The position numbers and the translations under genes were made by a program. A stretch of DNA of 64,000 bases from Brachionus rotundiformis (Eukaryota; Rotifera; Eurotatoria; Ploima; Brachionidae), in contig JAESIW010000162.1 in NCBI GenBank assembly GCA_016802295.1, forward strand, positions 971,346 to 1,035,345, given 5' to 3'. Position 1 is the stretch's first letter. Every line of letters begins with the position of its first letter. This document shows, piece after piece, positions 8,241 to 19,719 of this stretch. The notes under the pieces are model-generated. The model was not told where the DNA came from and did no database searches. It saw only the letters and a list, made by a program, of their open reading frames with translations.

Positions 8241-10240
8241 CTGAAACTGAATTACAAACTTCAACATTAATATGACAATTATATTTTTTTATTAGATAAG
8301 AGTTATATGGTACAACCCATTGATTGTCTTCATTTGCAGGAGAATGTTTATAAACTGGATAAGTATCGGAAGTCATTACAGTTTCGAGTGCAAACTGTTT
8401 TGAGAAGTTTTTGGAACATTTACCGTCAACTATGCAGACTTGGATTAAATTTTCCGCATTTCCAGTGCATCATACAGGCTTTAATACTTTTGTATGTTTG
8501 ATGAAATATGCATTTATCTGGGATTTCAGCTGAAACTATTCCATTTATTTATTTTCTTTTGGTTTGTCATCATTTCTCAAAATAAGCAAAATATGGGCAT
8601 GTGGTAAACCTCTCTTCTGGAACTCAACAACATAAACATATCCAATTACAACTCCTAGAACATGATTTTTTAGTAAATCATGAAGAAGTGACCTGAGCTA
8701 AATTTTAAAAACTCTAACAATAAGATCCGGTCTATCATTCGGATCTTAAAGTTCTTTAAGCTCCTTAGTTATTTCATTCCATTTTGGCTTGCATGTCATT
8801 GTAATGAATAAATCAGGTTTACCGAGAGCTCGAACAACGGACATGGCATCTTGGTAAAGTTGGTGCATACATCGAGGACCGCCAGTAAAAGACGAAGGTA
8901 GAGTAATTCTCTTACCAACATTTGCACTCTGAATATTGTCGTCTCTGTTAATTGAATCAAAAATCCCTTTATAACACTCAGCTCTTAAACCTTTTTGATT
9001 AAAAAGAATGAAATTAAGTCTGGATGTCTTAGTTTTGGCATATTGCTCTACTATATATTGGTGGAACAAACGACCATATAATGAAATAAATGAATCTATA
9101 GTTAATAAATTTAGTCTTTGACTAAGACTTTAAAAAATTAATAAAAAAATCTTGACTTGAACTAAGGATAAATTTTATTTATTTTAGTCCAAGTCAAGAT
9201 TTTTTCATTGATTTTTTAAAGTCTCAGTCAAAATTTTGAATATTTATCAAATTAAAATTCGCATTTGAATTTTAAATTTATATGATTTTTTTGGATCCAA
9301 GTCCGGATTTTTATTTGAAAAATATTTAAGTCTTTGACTGAGAATTTAAAAAGCATATCTATAATTTATAAAGAATTACCTTTACGGTCTTGAAGTTGTT
9401 ATGAATAATATTGTGTAGCCGTTATGTACTTTGAATTAATTTCTTCATCATCTTGACTGTCTAAATTTAAATCACTATTCACTTTTTGTTTTTTTTGAAC
9501 TAATATTATTTAGCAGATAAAAGTTATATTGCCAGCCTTGTTCACCTCTAATGAACATTAAGACATAATGTAACGGGTCAGAATATGAACACTTTTCATC
9601 TATTCTTTTTAATCCACCAGACTTATTACAAACTAAAATTTCTTTACGAGAACAAAAAGAGTTTTCATTTGGATTGTTTACTATTAATACAGCAAATTCA
9701 TTGGAATTTGGTAAATTATATGTTTTGTCAAGTTTTTTGTTCTTTTTAAGTACAATGTTCAAATTAATGTGTGGTTCTTGTCTAATTCTATCACCAACTT
9801 GTCGATACAATTTTACGTAAGGGTTAAGTTCAAACAAAAAAGATTGTACCAATATAAGAATGTTTTGTGGTATTAAGTCACTAATTGCATGATGATAAGT
9901 GCCATTTATTCGATATGTATATGTATCATTGGTTGCAGACATCAATTCTTTATCTAAATTTGTGTTTATAGATGTTAATGACAACAAAGAATTATATAGT
10001 CGAATAAATTGCCTTAAATATTTTGATTGTTGATTTGATCCAGTTAAGAGCTGATGAAATTTAGATGGTAGAGGATTATTTTTGGGTATTAAAACTTTAC
10101 CACGCAGACAACATGTGCTGAAAGTAGGGTTAGTTTCTGTACCACATTTTTACATCACAAAACTGATATTTATAATCTCTGTTTCCAAAAAAACGACGGC
10201 CAAAATCTTCAGAACTTGCATCTTTATTTAAGTATTTACC
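8240..10240 (-). pseudogene. Helitron Rep (HUH) protein, N-terminal and catalytic parts
   Basis: Readable blocks, N to C: a CDVKMW segment near 10150-10200; CCLRGKV (about 10110); a TYRINGTYHH to HYVLMFIRGEQGW segment in 9475-9987; QYYS/QLQDRKGNSL (about 9400); GRLFHQYIVEQYAKT through SSFTGGPRCMHQLYQDAM to DLFITMTCKPKW (8746-9095); then GLPHAHILLIL near 8590-8620. The last holds the His-x-His of the HUH nuclease. QWVVPYNSYLIKKY and CHINVEVC follow (8240-8430). These are the standard Helitron Rep landmarks. There is at least one frameshift near 10140, and a stop precedes the LINE junction. The plus-strand ORF at 8307-8501 is a shadow of this region. Confidence 0.88.
9111..9350. repeat. foldback/MITE-like element in Helitron Rep gene
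   Basis: Two arms of about 50 bp at 9116-9165 and 9184-9233 are near-perfect inverted repeats with an 18-bp loop. The arms contain TTGACTAAGACTTTAAAAAA and its complement. A third arm-like piece lies at 9329-9352. The element separates two contiguous Helitron Rep blocks (NSLYN... and DSFISLYG). TCTATAGTT on one side and TCTATAATT on the other may be an imperfect 9-bp target duplication. A related sequence is at 6990-7140. Confidence 0.65.
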
Positions 10241-10433
10241 AAATATTTTTTTTATTTCAATTTTCCGGGCTATTAAAATAAGTTGCCGTTGCAACAATTT
10301 TATCACTTAAAATAAGATAAAAGTTAAATATTTAAATCAGATTTTTTTAAAATTCTTAAAAAGTTTTTTATTAAAAAACGTCTTAGCATAAAAGTCTTCA
10401 CAAATCTTCTTCAGTTTTGAAAATCTTTAAGCC

Positions 10434-11260
10434 TTGAGTTTTGAAATAATCAATAAAGAACAACAATACGAGAAAATTAGCATCTGTACACTCAACTGTA
10501 AAAACCTGCTCGGAAATTTCAATTATGTAAACAAACTAACTGAAGAATCCCACATCATTTTCATACAGGAAACTTGGCTAAAAACAGCAAAGCAAGCTAA
10601 TCAAGTCCTTAACAAGAATTTTAAACTAATACATAAGACCTCAATGCCACTAGAATATTCAGTAGGAAGACCTCATGGTGGAACAGGTTGGCTAATCAGA
10701 AAAGATCTCTTAAAAAAACACAAGTAGAATTTATATCAGACCGAATCTCGCTATGCCAAATAAAAGACACTTACCTTATAGGTGTATATATGAATTTTGA
10801 AGGACCAGCTGACTCTGTCGTTAAATTCGAAGCTTTAGTGAGTCAAATTATTAACTTAGCTGACAAGATATACTCGAAAAATGGCAACGCTGAAATTTGT
10901 ATATTGGGTGATTTTAACACTGATTTAAACCGTAAATCTAACTTTACCCAAATTTTGAACCTATTGATAGAGTGTGAAAACCTTATCGTCACTAGCCATC
11001 TATTTTGTCAAAAAACTGATTACACCTTCAAACAAACAAATACCAATAAAAATATAATGACAAAAAAATAAACGAAAATACCATATTAAAAAATCCTAGT
11101 AGTAGAATTGACCACGTACTAATAAACGAAAACATGGCTGATAAAATTGAGCAAATAAATATCCTAAACGGGCTTGAAGACCAAACAAACACAAGTGATC
11201 ACCTCGCAATTAAAATAGACCTGAAAAACTTAAAAATAAATAGCGATAAAAGTAATCTAA
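10434..11260 (+). pseudogene. LINE endonuclease domain (apurinic-like), frameshifted
   Basis: Blocks in order: ICTLNCKNLLGN (start of the fold), IIFIQETWL (metal-binding Glu), VGRPHGGTGWLIRK, then in the next frame CILGDFNTDLN (catalytic Asp-x-Asn) and after another shift SRIDHVLIN and NTSDHLAIKIDL (terminal Ser-Asp-His). All expected exonuclease-endonuclease-phosphatase landmarks are present, but in three frames (10434-10727, 10688-11071, 11134-11496). Confidence 0.85.
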
Positions 11261-13283
11261 ACACAAGTAAACGCAATAAAATACAACTTACTGGGAAAAC
11301 AAACTGGCACGACAAGAATTACCAAATGGCATATTCTTACTTGCTTAAAACTAAGCTTGGCAATAAACAAATACTAATGGCCTTAAACGAAAATTTAAAA
11401 AATTTCTCTAAAATCACCTCAACAAAAATACTCAATGAAAAAGCTAGCTCAATGAGAGATGCAATGGTCGAAACATCATATTTCATAACAAAATAAAACA
11501 GAAAAACAACAAACATGTAAAATCAAAAAAATGGCGGGACGACGAAATGAAAAGCCTAAAACACAAAGTAAAAGATACCTACCTCAAGTTGAAAGAAAGT
11601 GATTTAAAATCTAAAGAACTAAAGGATCAACTAAGAATCAGTAAAAATAATTTCAGATCGAAACAAAGAGAAAAAACAAAAACCATTGATGAAATTGCCT
11701 ACAAAAACATTGAAACACTGTATCAAACAGACAGAAATAAATTCTGGAAAGAGATGAAAAGAATTAGAAAACAAGATAATAGTGTTAATGTAGATATAGA
11801 CGCACTGAAACAGAATTTCGAGAATCTGATTAATGAAAGGAATAAAATTATCTATCAAAACTAACTAAACGAAACACTAAGAGAAATAAACAACTATGAA
11901 AAAAAAATAAACGAGACATTGAACATGGACCTAATAAAAGTAGATCCTGGTGTTATAAAAAAAAAATCAAAGAACTTCCCAATGGGAAATCAAGTGGCTT
12001 TGGCGATACATGCAATGAAATGTTTAAATATGGTTGCATTGAAGAACTTTCGACAATAATAGCAAAAATATTCGAAACAATGATTAAATACAATCAATTA
12101 CCATACTTATTTAACATAGGAAAGATACATCCAATCCTTAAGAATAACACCGCTCCAAACAGTGAAATTAATAATATAAGACCTATTACAATATCTGACA
12201 CCATTGCGAATATTTTTGAAAAATATATTCTTCATAGATTGGAGCGAAAACATAGCGACCCACAAACACAGTTTGGCTTCAAAGCAAAGAGCTCTACAAA
12301 TCATGGAATCTATACCTTAACTGAAACTATAGGACACTATAAACCTCGTAAAAAAAAGTTATTCATATGTGCCATTGACGCCAGCAAAGCTTTTGATAAA
12401 GTAATCAGAGAAATCATGTTAAAAAATTTGATTGGCAAGATAGAACCTGAAGTCTGGAGAGTTTTAAAAAGCTACTATGATGAATCGTTTGCAATTGTAC
12501 AAAAAAAAGACCAAATATCCTCAATTTTCAAAACGACAATAGGTGTAAAGCAGGGTGGACCGCTCTCTCCAAAACTATTTTCAATATACGTTGAGGAACT
12601 AATAAATGAAATCATGAAAACAGACCTAATAGCAGACATAAACGGAATAAAAACAGGAATTTTGATGTATGCCGATGACCTATTAATTATGACAGACTCA
12701 ATCAAAAAAATGGAAAAAGCACTAAAAATATGCGAGACTTTCGGGACTAAAACTGAAATCAAATTCAATCCTACAAAAACTCAAATAATGCATATAAATG
12801 GATCAAAGCAAGACGAAATCAGACTCGAGCTTTGTGGGGAAAAAATTGAATGGGTAAAAAAATTAAAATACCTTGGTGTATGGATGGACGGTAAATATTT
12901 TAGTAAAGAACATCTACGAGAAAGAAGACTTAGCACTTGGAGAGCTTTCTACCTACTCAAAACAAACCTAGATGTATTTAGTAAACATATCAGTCCTCAA
13001 CTTAAGGGACATTTATTTAAAACAAACGTAAGACCAATAATGTATTATGGCCTAGAAAACTGCACGATAAGTAAAGCTGAAATGACAAAAATTCAAACAA
13101 CGGAAGGCCTAATGATAAAACAAATGTTGTCCCTCGGAAAAAGGTCAAGAACAACGAACCTACTTTATGCACTGAATTTAGAACCTGTAGTCTCAAAAAT
13201 CAAGAAATTAAAACTTGGTTTCGCTAAGAGAGTTCTCGACAACGATTTTACGTTGAAAATATTTAATATATTAAATGGTTACT
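10434..13283 (+). mobile_element. APE-type LINE, degenerate, 3' end replaced by R1
   Basis: An endonuclease region (EEP fold) is followed by a reverse transcriptase on the plus strand, read through at least four frameshifts and a stop near 11862. The RT frame loses LINE similarity near 13283 and runs into R1 repeat, where it meets a stop. No second ORF or poly-A tail was seen. Flanks are the Helitron (left) and R1 (right). Confidence 0.88.
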
Positions 13284-13306
13284 CCTGTATTAAAAGAAAT
13301 AAATAA
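11547..13306 (+). pseudogene. LINE reverse transcriptase
   Basis: A lysine-rich linker (11547-11864) precedes the RT, whose main frame is 12020-13306. RT motifs in order: IGKIHPILK, NIRPITISDTIANIFEKYI, CAIDASKAFDKV (first catalytic Asp), GVKQGGPLSPKLFSIYVEEL, LMYADDLLIMTDS (YADD box) and KYLGVWMDG. The last codons and the stop (about 13284-13306) come from R1 repeat. The polymerase core from 12020 is uninterrupted over some 420 codons. Confidence 0.88.
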
Positions 13307-14345
13307 CCGCCCACAATCGCTTCATTTTTATAAAAAAATGATTTTTTAGATAAAATCAAACAAATTCGCAAAATAATTTAGGTTAAAAAATATTATCTTT
13401 AAAACAACTAGATATGACATAAATAATTAAGTTATTCACTGAAGAAAGGGATTCAAAGTATTAATACTACATAAATTCCCAGAAATATAGTAGTTTTTTC
13501 AAAATATAGATAAACATTATATCATTTTAATTTTCCAGAATCTTAAAAGTATTTTACTATTGAAATGATCATATTTGAATAAATCGAATTATTTAATCCT
13601 CAAAAAGACTATTTTGGATCAGTTTGAAATCAATTTGAAGTTTGTTTTTAAAATGTTCTCTATTTTTTTAAAACAACCTAAATGCTGATAATTATGCATC
13701 ATAAGGCATTTTAATTTAATATTTGTCACATAAAATGTATAAATGTAATGTATTTCTTAATGTTTCTAATGTCAGCCTATGTAAATCCGCTCAATTTTTT
13801 AAAAAATGGATATTACATTACATTAACACTGCATAAGTTGCGAAAAAAATAGTAGTTTGTTCAAAATATTGATGAACAATTTATCTTTTTTATCATTGCA
13901 GAATCCTTAAAGTATTGTTGGCAGATCTTTAAGTATAGGCTGACTCTACACCTCGGTCAAAATTGGACCTTTAATACTAGTTATAATTCGTAACTTGTCT
14001 TGCTGGAATTAGATTTAAACGAAACTCGTATTTACTAGGCTGTATTTATAACTAATAGTTTATTGGAACTTGGACAATTAAGTAAATAGAATTATATTCA
14101 AAGGATATATAAGAAGGAGGATTCTGACTTGAAAATTTAATTTATTATATTTATAACTCAAGATTTGAGTTTTATAAAGTTTCTTAAACCAGTCTATTCT
14201 TTACAATGCCAAAGTCTAATGGCAGCCCCAAGCTAACCGCTAACAGTATTTTACTATTAAGATGATCATATTTGAATAAATCGAATTATATACTTCAAAA
14301 AAAAAGTATTTCGGATCGGCATGTAATTATTTGTTATGTTATTAA
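13284..14345 (+). repeat. R1 repeat copies, carrying a solo LTR
   Basis: The copy starts with AAAAGAAATAAATAACCGCC, matching R1 at 4292 onward, and follows the R1 consensus to about 13740. A second partial copy (13850-13915) is split by a 330-bp LTR and resumes at 14246 with TTTTACTATTAAGATGATCA. Between 13740 and 13850 there is R1-related sequence with a different terminal block. Confidence 0.75.
13916..14245 (+). repeat. solo LTR (330 bp) in R1
   Basis: It starts TGTTGGCAG and ends GCTAACA (TG...CA). A TATATAAG box lies at 14106-14113. It is flanked by GTAT (or AGTAT if the end base is shared) on both sides: 13911-13915 and 14245-14249. Removing it restores an R1 segment that matches the uninterrupted R1 copy at about 13540-13590. 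No internal retrotransposon part is present. The strand is chosen from the TATA box position. Superfamily (copia, BEL or gypsy) is undecided. Confidence 0.72.
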
Positions 14346-14512
14346 TATTGAAATAAAAAACAAAACTACTGAACTAAGGAACAAATGTATTTTTTTATCT
14401 CTAATATAATAAAAAAGGTACATAAATAAAAAAATTAATACAATTTATATCAAATTAGAGCAAAAATGATTAAATATCGACAAAAATAATATTCACTTTT
14501 TTACTTTATTGT

Positions 14513-14942
14513 TTGTTTGATCCAAATGGTCTACCGCGTTTTTTATTAACTTGGGTCTCTTCAAGACCAATTTTTTTTGATATTAGCTCTTGTACACGCG
14601 GATCATCCGAGTCTGATTATTCATATTCGATGATATACAAAATGAACTTCGTCTGTCATTTCAATAAGGATAGAGTTTTTAAAACTATACAGCTTTAAAC
14701 GAATTATCGATTTTGTACATTTTGTACATTGAAATGACATCGCCAGGCAAATTCTCTGTGGCCCGTTTACAGGTCCAAATGTTATCGGCAAAAGTCATGT
14801 CTTGATTTACTTGAGTTGATTCTAAGTTACGAAAACTACAGATAGGGAGGTAAACTTTTCCTTTTCCTCTAGTTTTTTTCGCTTGTTCTGGTTTAATGGA
14901 CTCATCTTGGCTTAAGTTGTTTGGGATTTCGATAAAAGACAT
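14513..14942 (-). pseudogene. possible MULE-type transposase scrap
   Basis: An 85-codon frame (14685-14942) starts MSFIEIPNNLSQDES and contains a KKTRGKGKVYL stretch and W-x-C (NIWTCKRATE). Beyond its stop, the minus strand at 14513-14600 reads ISKKIGLEETQVNKKRGRPF. The KRGRP tail resembles the C-terminal end of the SWIM-domain remnant at 48688-48880. An internally deleted MULE-like transposase gene is the best guess. Similarity is weak and no terminal repeats were found. Confidence 0.35.
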
Positions 14943-15239
14943 TTTGGATATAGTGAATATTGTCTAGCTCAATAATTTCCTTTATTTATAAAACCAATAA
15001 ACTCATCTTTTCGGAATCAGCTTTAGAAGATCTTTAATTAATTATTGAAAAAAAAGTTTTTTTAGATAAATATTTATTTATATTAGATCAATTTAGCTGT
15101 CAAAGAATTAAAACAGTTACTAAATTAATCATATTTGACATTATTTAATTTAATTGTACTAACAAAAAATATTTGACCCTAACATCAATATTTTTGTTCT
15201 AGCAAGTATTATTTTTGTTTTTTAAAAATATTATACGCG

Positions 15240-15740
15240 TTTTGGATCAGTATGAAATCAATTTGAAGTTTTCCTATAAATGTTCTATATTTTCTTAAAA
15301 ACAATCTGAATCCTGATAATTGTGCATCATCAGGCATTTTAATTTAATGTTTGGCATAATAAATTCTTTCCTTAATGTTCCCAAAGGTAGTCTATGTGTT
15401 TTTGCTCAATAATTTATAAATTGGATATTACAGTACTAAATTAAATAAATAACTACCCACTATCGCTTTATTTCGATAAAAGATCGATTATAAAGATTAA
15501 ATCAAACATATTCGCCAAATAATTTAACTAAAAAATTTTATCTTTAAAATCAGCTTGATATGACACAAATAATTGAGGAAATCACTGAAATTAGAGATTC
15601 AAAGTATTAATACTACATAAATTCCCAGAAATATAGTAGTTTTTTCAAAAATATTGATAAATATTATATAATTTTAATTTTTTCCGAATCATAAAAGTAT
15701 TTTACTATTGAAACGATTATATTTGAATAAGTCGAATTAT
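15240..15740 (+). repeat. R1 repeat copies, partial
   Basis: 15240-15420 matches the terminal R1 block (GCATCATCAGGCATTTTAAT region). 15430-15740 matches the body (AAATAAATAACTACCCACTA through ATTTGAATAAGTCGAATTAT). The stretches 14946-15240 and 15741-16210 hold no recognisable gene. The latter could contain the 3' LTR of gypsy copy B, which cannot be confirmed from one copy. Confidence 0.7.
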
Positions 15741-16213
15741 TTTGAGTCACATAGAAAAATTTAAAATTCGATCTTAAGTGATGATGTGCTAAAAATTAGA
15801 AGAGAATAATATGGATAAATGAAAAAGAAAAATAAAGTTTTTTTCTTGAAATAAACTTTTTGACTTGATTGATCCAAATCTTCTTCTCTCCAAATTATTT
15901 CTTTCTCTGATTTTTATTAATTATTTTCCTTATCTCTTAAGAGAATTCGACATTAAAATGTTTGATAATTACACTACGGTTTGTCAATATGAAAAGGACT
16001 TAGATAGTGTTTAAAAATATTTTCATCTTCCCTAATCTTTTTTTTTAAACTTAGATTTAAAAGATACAACAATAATATGCCTATGCAATTTTGAAGCTAA
16101 ATAGTTTGAGTTGAAATATTGTCCAAAATAAAAATTATCTAAATGAATAAAATAAATCGTCCATATATTTAAAAGAAAAGAAAATAAAAATTTTTGGTTG
16201 TGTTGACGATCTG

Positions 16214-17711
16214 TTAATGTGGGACTGGATTTCCATACGTATTCGGTTTTTTCTTGGTTATTTGTCGTCTTGCTTGAATTTCTCCCATCTGCTCTTCACC
16301 TTGATTCACGTCACCATCATTGGTAATACCTCCACTCTCTACTTCCTCATTTAAGGCTTCATTTAATGTGTCCTCGCCATCAGCTTCTTCAACAGTATTA
16401 AAACTTTCAGTGTCATTTGATTTTTGAGCACTTTAATCTTGGACATCATCAACAGGTTCTGATGAGTCGCCTTGTTCAGTTTTTACATCACTATCAGTTT
16501 TTACATTAGTCTCATTTAATAACCAATTACCTAACAGCGGTTTATTAGATTTCTTTTCTGTGTTTGTACTAATATATGGCTTTATGAATAATGAATTTCG
16601 GTATAAGATTTTTCCTTCTTTTTCAAGTGTAACCATAGGTCCCTTGGTATTTACAATTTTAAATAGGTTTGGATCATACAGCGTATCGGATTTATTTGAT
16701 CGTTTCCATTTCAACAAAACTTGTTCACCAGTATTAAACATAGACTCTCTAGCCTTGAGTCTCTTGTCATTACTTGACTTCATTTTGACTTTAGCTTTCG
16801 AGTCATTTATTTTGGCTTTAATCATTAAAACATTATCGAATGGTGCTCTTTCACTATTTTTAGGGAACCTTGAAGTCTTTGAGCTTGTTTCGAACATTAA
16901 CTGATTAGGTGGTATGCCTGTAAAGGCATGAGGTGTTTCACGGTAGTTGCGCAAGAACTCAGTTAATTCTGCTCTCCATTCTTTTTGTGCATATGAACTA
17001 TTGCGCATCACTTTTCCAAGGTTCTTCATGAATCGTTCGCACATTCCGTTTGCTCTTGGCCTAAGTGGACTAATTTTGCGATGTTTAAAACCTTGTTCAC
17101 TGGAAAATTCTTTGAACTTAAATGAGTTGAATGGCGATCCAAAAATTTGTTTTAACATAAAAATCACTTTATTTGATGAAGTGTTAGATATCACCTTCAC
17201 TAAAGGGTATCTTGAACACTCGCAAATCAAAACCATTAAGTATTTTCCACATTTGAGTGTTCCATAGATATCGATGCTTACAATTTGCCATGGTTCATCT
17301 GGCATTTCAGATGGTATGGATGGTTCATATTTTTTCGAATCTGTGTTGATTTGACATTTGTTACACTTCTTGTCTAAACCTTCCACAACTGAGTCTATAC
17401 CAGGAAACTATACATTGGATCTAACCAACTACTTGGTCTTAACAATTCCCATGTGTCCACTGTGGGCTATTTCGACTACCTGTTCACGAAGTTTTTCAGG
17501 TTTTATTACCCGTGTGCCCCGAAGTATTGATCCGTCCTTCGTTATTGAAAGTTCATCTTTGACCCTTTCAAAGCTTTCGTTTGCTTTGTATTCCAAATCA
17601 TTTACCATTTTTGAAACTTCAACTAGCTGCTGGTCACTTTTGGTTGCTTCAATCAGTTCACTGCGAGCAATAGCTCTCGGAATTGAACGACTTGAAACCA
17701 TGTTTACGTAG
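16214..17711 (-). pseudogene. gypsy copy B integrase, core deletion and stop
   Basis: The 17429-17701 frame ends GHMGIVKTK, part of the His-His-Cys-Cys zinc domain. The 16433-17386 frame continues with CNKCQINTD, IVSIDIYGTL (first catalytic Asp) and then jumps from MLKQIF to GSPFNSFKFKEF. The dozen or so residues that should carry the second catalytic Asp are missing. HRKISPLRPRANGMCERFM has the catalytic Glu. An in-frame stop at 16433-16435 splits the tail. The same frame continues through an acidic stretch to YGNPVPH and a stop at 16214-16216. Confidence 0.85.
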
Positions 17712-17761
17712 CTTTAAGTAAATTTTTCATATGTTTTGTCTGCTGGCTCTGTTGGATTTCT

Positions 17762-18930
17762 TCATATGTAATTGGCAATGTTGTCAGCACCTGGTCTATG
17801 TTTAACTACGAATTTGTAAGGTAAGAGTCTAAGACACCATCTTTCGATTCTAGCCTGCGGCTTTGATCTCGAGTTTCCAAAAATAAGTTCGACAGCTTTG
17901 TTGTCGGTGACTATGTCGAATTCTTTTGCATATAAATATAAATGAAATCTCTCACAAGCCCAGACGAAAGCTGAGGCTTCACGGTCAACTTGAGAGTATC
18001 TTTGTTCTACATTTGAAAGACTTCTACTTGTGTTCATGACAATGTTTTTATTTTTTGGTGTATCTGGATGGTACTGAGCCATTACAGCTGGAATTCCAAC
18101 TCGACTTGCATCTACGGTGATCTCTGTCCTAAGACTTGGATCGAAATAACTTAGTGCTTTTGTACAGAGTGCCTTTTTCAACTTAATCAATGTCTCTTTC
18201 TGACTCTTTTCCCATGACCATTTTACTCCTTTCTTTGTCAATTTCCTAAGAGGTTCTGTTATCTTTGCAAAATTCGGCAAAAACCTGGAACAATAGTTAG
18301 CAAGACCTAACAGGCTTCTTACTTCACCAACAGTTGATGGAGCTGGAACATTTTGTAACGCGTCATACTTCTTTGGCTCAATTGAAATTCCATTTTCCGA
18401 AAATTGTAACCCAAAGAACTTTAGACTCTTCTGACCGAACTCACATTTCTTAGCGTTTACTGTTAATCCAGATTTATTTAAACAACTTAGTACTTTTTCT
18501 AATCTTTGGTCATGCTCTGCTTTATTAGTCCCAAATACAATATCATCAATTGATGGGAACCTGACTTGAGGTCGAATTTTGATATGAACTTTGCGCCGTT
18601 TAGTCAAGTCCTCGACAGTCGGACAAGTATGTCTTGTTCTCATGATGGCCCTTTATTAGCTTCCCGAGCATCCGTACATATTTGGACCTCATTTGGTATA
18701 TCAGGTTTTGGAATCGCAACAATAGGTGACACCCATGGAGTCGGACCATTGACAGGCTCAATTATGTCGTCATCTAACATTTTCTTAATTTCAGATTCAA
18801 CCAATGGTCTCATGTTAAATGGTACTGGTCAGTTTAACTTGTATCGATTTTATAGACTCGTCTATATGTAACTTAACCATGTGATTCTTTAATAGTTCAA
18901 TTCTTCCTGAAAATAATTCAGGGTAGGCTT
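17762..18930 (-). pseudogene. gypsy copy B reverse transcriptase/RNase H, RT core deleted
   Basis: Upstream of 18643 the minus strand has broken frames with the RT entry (readable pieces around 18650-18930). The open frame 17762-18643 joins TCPTVEDLTK directly to FPSIDDIVFGTNK, skipping the palm region with the first catalytic Asp. The remainder is well preserved: KKCEFGQKSLKFFGLQ, LLGLANYCSRFL, ITVDASRVGI, RYSQVDREASAFVWACERF and KHRPGADNIA. The RT could not work, while the connection and RNase H parts are long and open. Confidence 0.88.
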
Positions 18931-19603
18931 AAGCAAATTTTTCATGACCATGTTCTACACTCTCAATTTGTATGTGTCCAATTTTTGCCATAATATCTAA
19001 TTTAACAGAACTCCGGTTGCTAAGCAGATTTCCATAGCTCCCTTTTGTTACCATAAATTCGATTGACCTGAATTGTTCATTGTAATTCACCCTTGCTTTA
19101 AAAGCTCCTAAAGTGCCAATACACTTAGTATTTCCATATCCAAACAATCTTGTATCAGACTTATATAATTTTGGCTTGAATTTCGATTTGTTATAACTTT
19201 TTTCATCCATTATATTTACTTGGGGACCAGTTTCCATAGTAAATGCTATGCTCATACCACACATCATCAGTGTTACAATCGACATGACCCAATTTTTAAC
19301 AGCCAGGATAAAATTTTTAGCTCTTGCTTTTACATCCCAAATATCATAATTACTCCCTGAGTCTCTTAATTCACGTATTTGATTCGCTGTCTTGCTTTTG
19401 CAACAGCTTTCAAAGTGGTCGTAGTTTATGCACATCCGACATTTTTGTCCCTTCGCTGCACAGGTCTCTTCATATGGATATTTATGTCCACATCTAAAAC
19501 ATTTCTTTTCCTTTGCTTCTTTTCTTTTTTGCTGGTTGTAGATTATAGTATTATTATGTTTCGTTTGATTGACCTGATTTACTTCACTTCGCTCTTTGGT
19601 CAT
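18929..19603 (-). pseudogene. gypsy copy B nucleocapsid and protease region
   Basis: The frame has CFRCGHKYPYEETC and CRMCINYDHFESCC, two CCHC-type knuckles. It is followed by AFTMETGPQVNIMDE, where the protease DTG motif reads ETG, so the catalytic Asp is replaced. The upstream capsid region is not recognisable; reading frames above 19603 are short. The plus-strand ORF 19379-19768 is a shadow. Confidence 0.75.
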
Positions 19604-19719
19604 TTCATTACGTTTCTTGAACTCACTCAGTTGAATATTTACTTTTTCTCCAGTTTTACCAATCTTAACCAGAAGACAAAAATTTTCACATGCAATGTGG
19701 TCAATATTATACCTTTATT

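Larger units (their letters stand above)
5398..10240 (-). mobile_element. Helitron remnant with Rep/helicase gene, introns and nested insertions
   Basis: Rep and helicase segments of a Helitron can be read in order on the minus strand from about 10240 to the stop at 5398-5400. The coding parts are interrupted by a foldback element (about 9111-9350), a CR1-type LINE (about 7195-8240) and two GT-AG introns (6917-7179 and 6316-6524) whose removal restores family-like reading frames. The central helicase part is missing between 5666 and 5570. Several frameshifts are present. The Helitron termini (5' TC, 3' hairpin and CTRR) were not located. Confidence 0.88.

Noticed and set aside
8307..8501. 64-aa plus-strand ORF starting MVQPIDCLHLQENVYK
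   Set aside because: The opposite strand encodes a conserved Helitron Rep block (QWVVPYNSYLIKKY), so this is a shadow.
14685..14942. Stand-alone small host gene
   Set aside because: Located between R1 repeats, no splice context, and paired with a KRGRP tail typical of transposases; more likely an element scrap.
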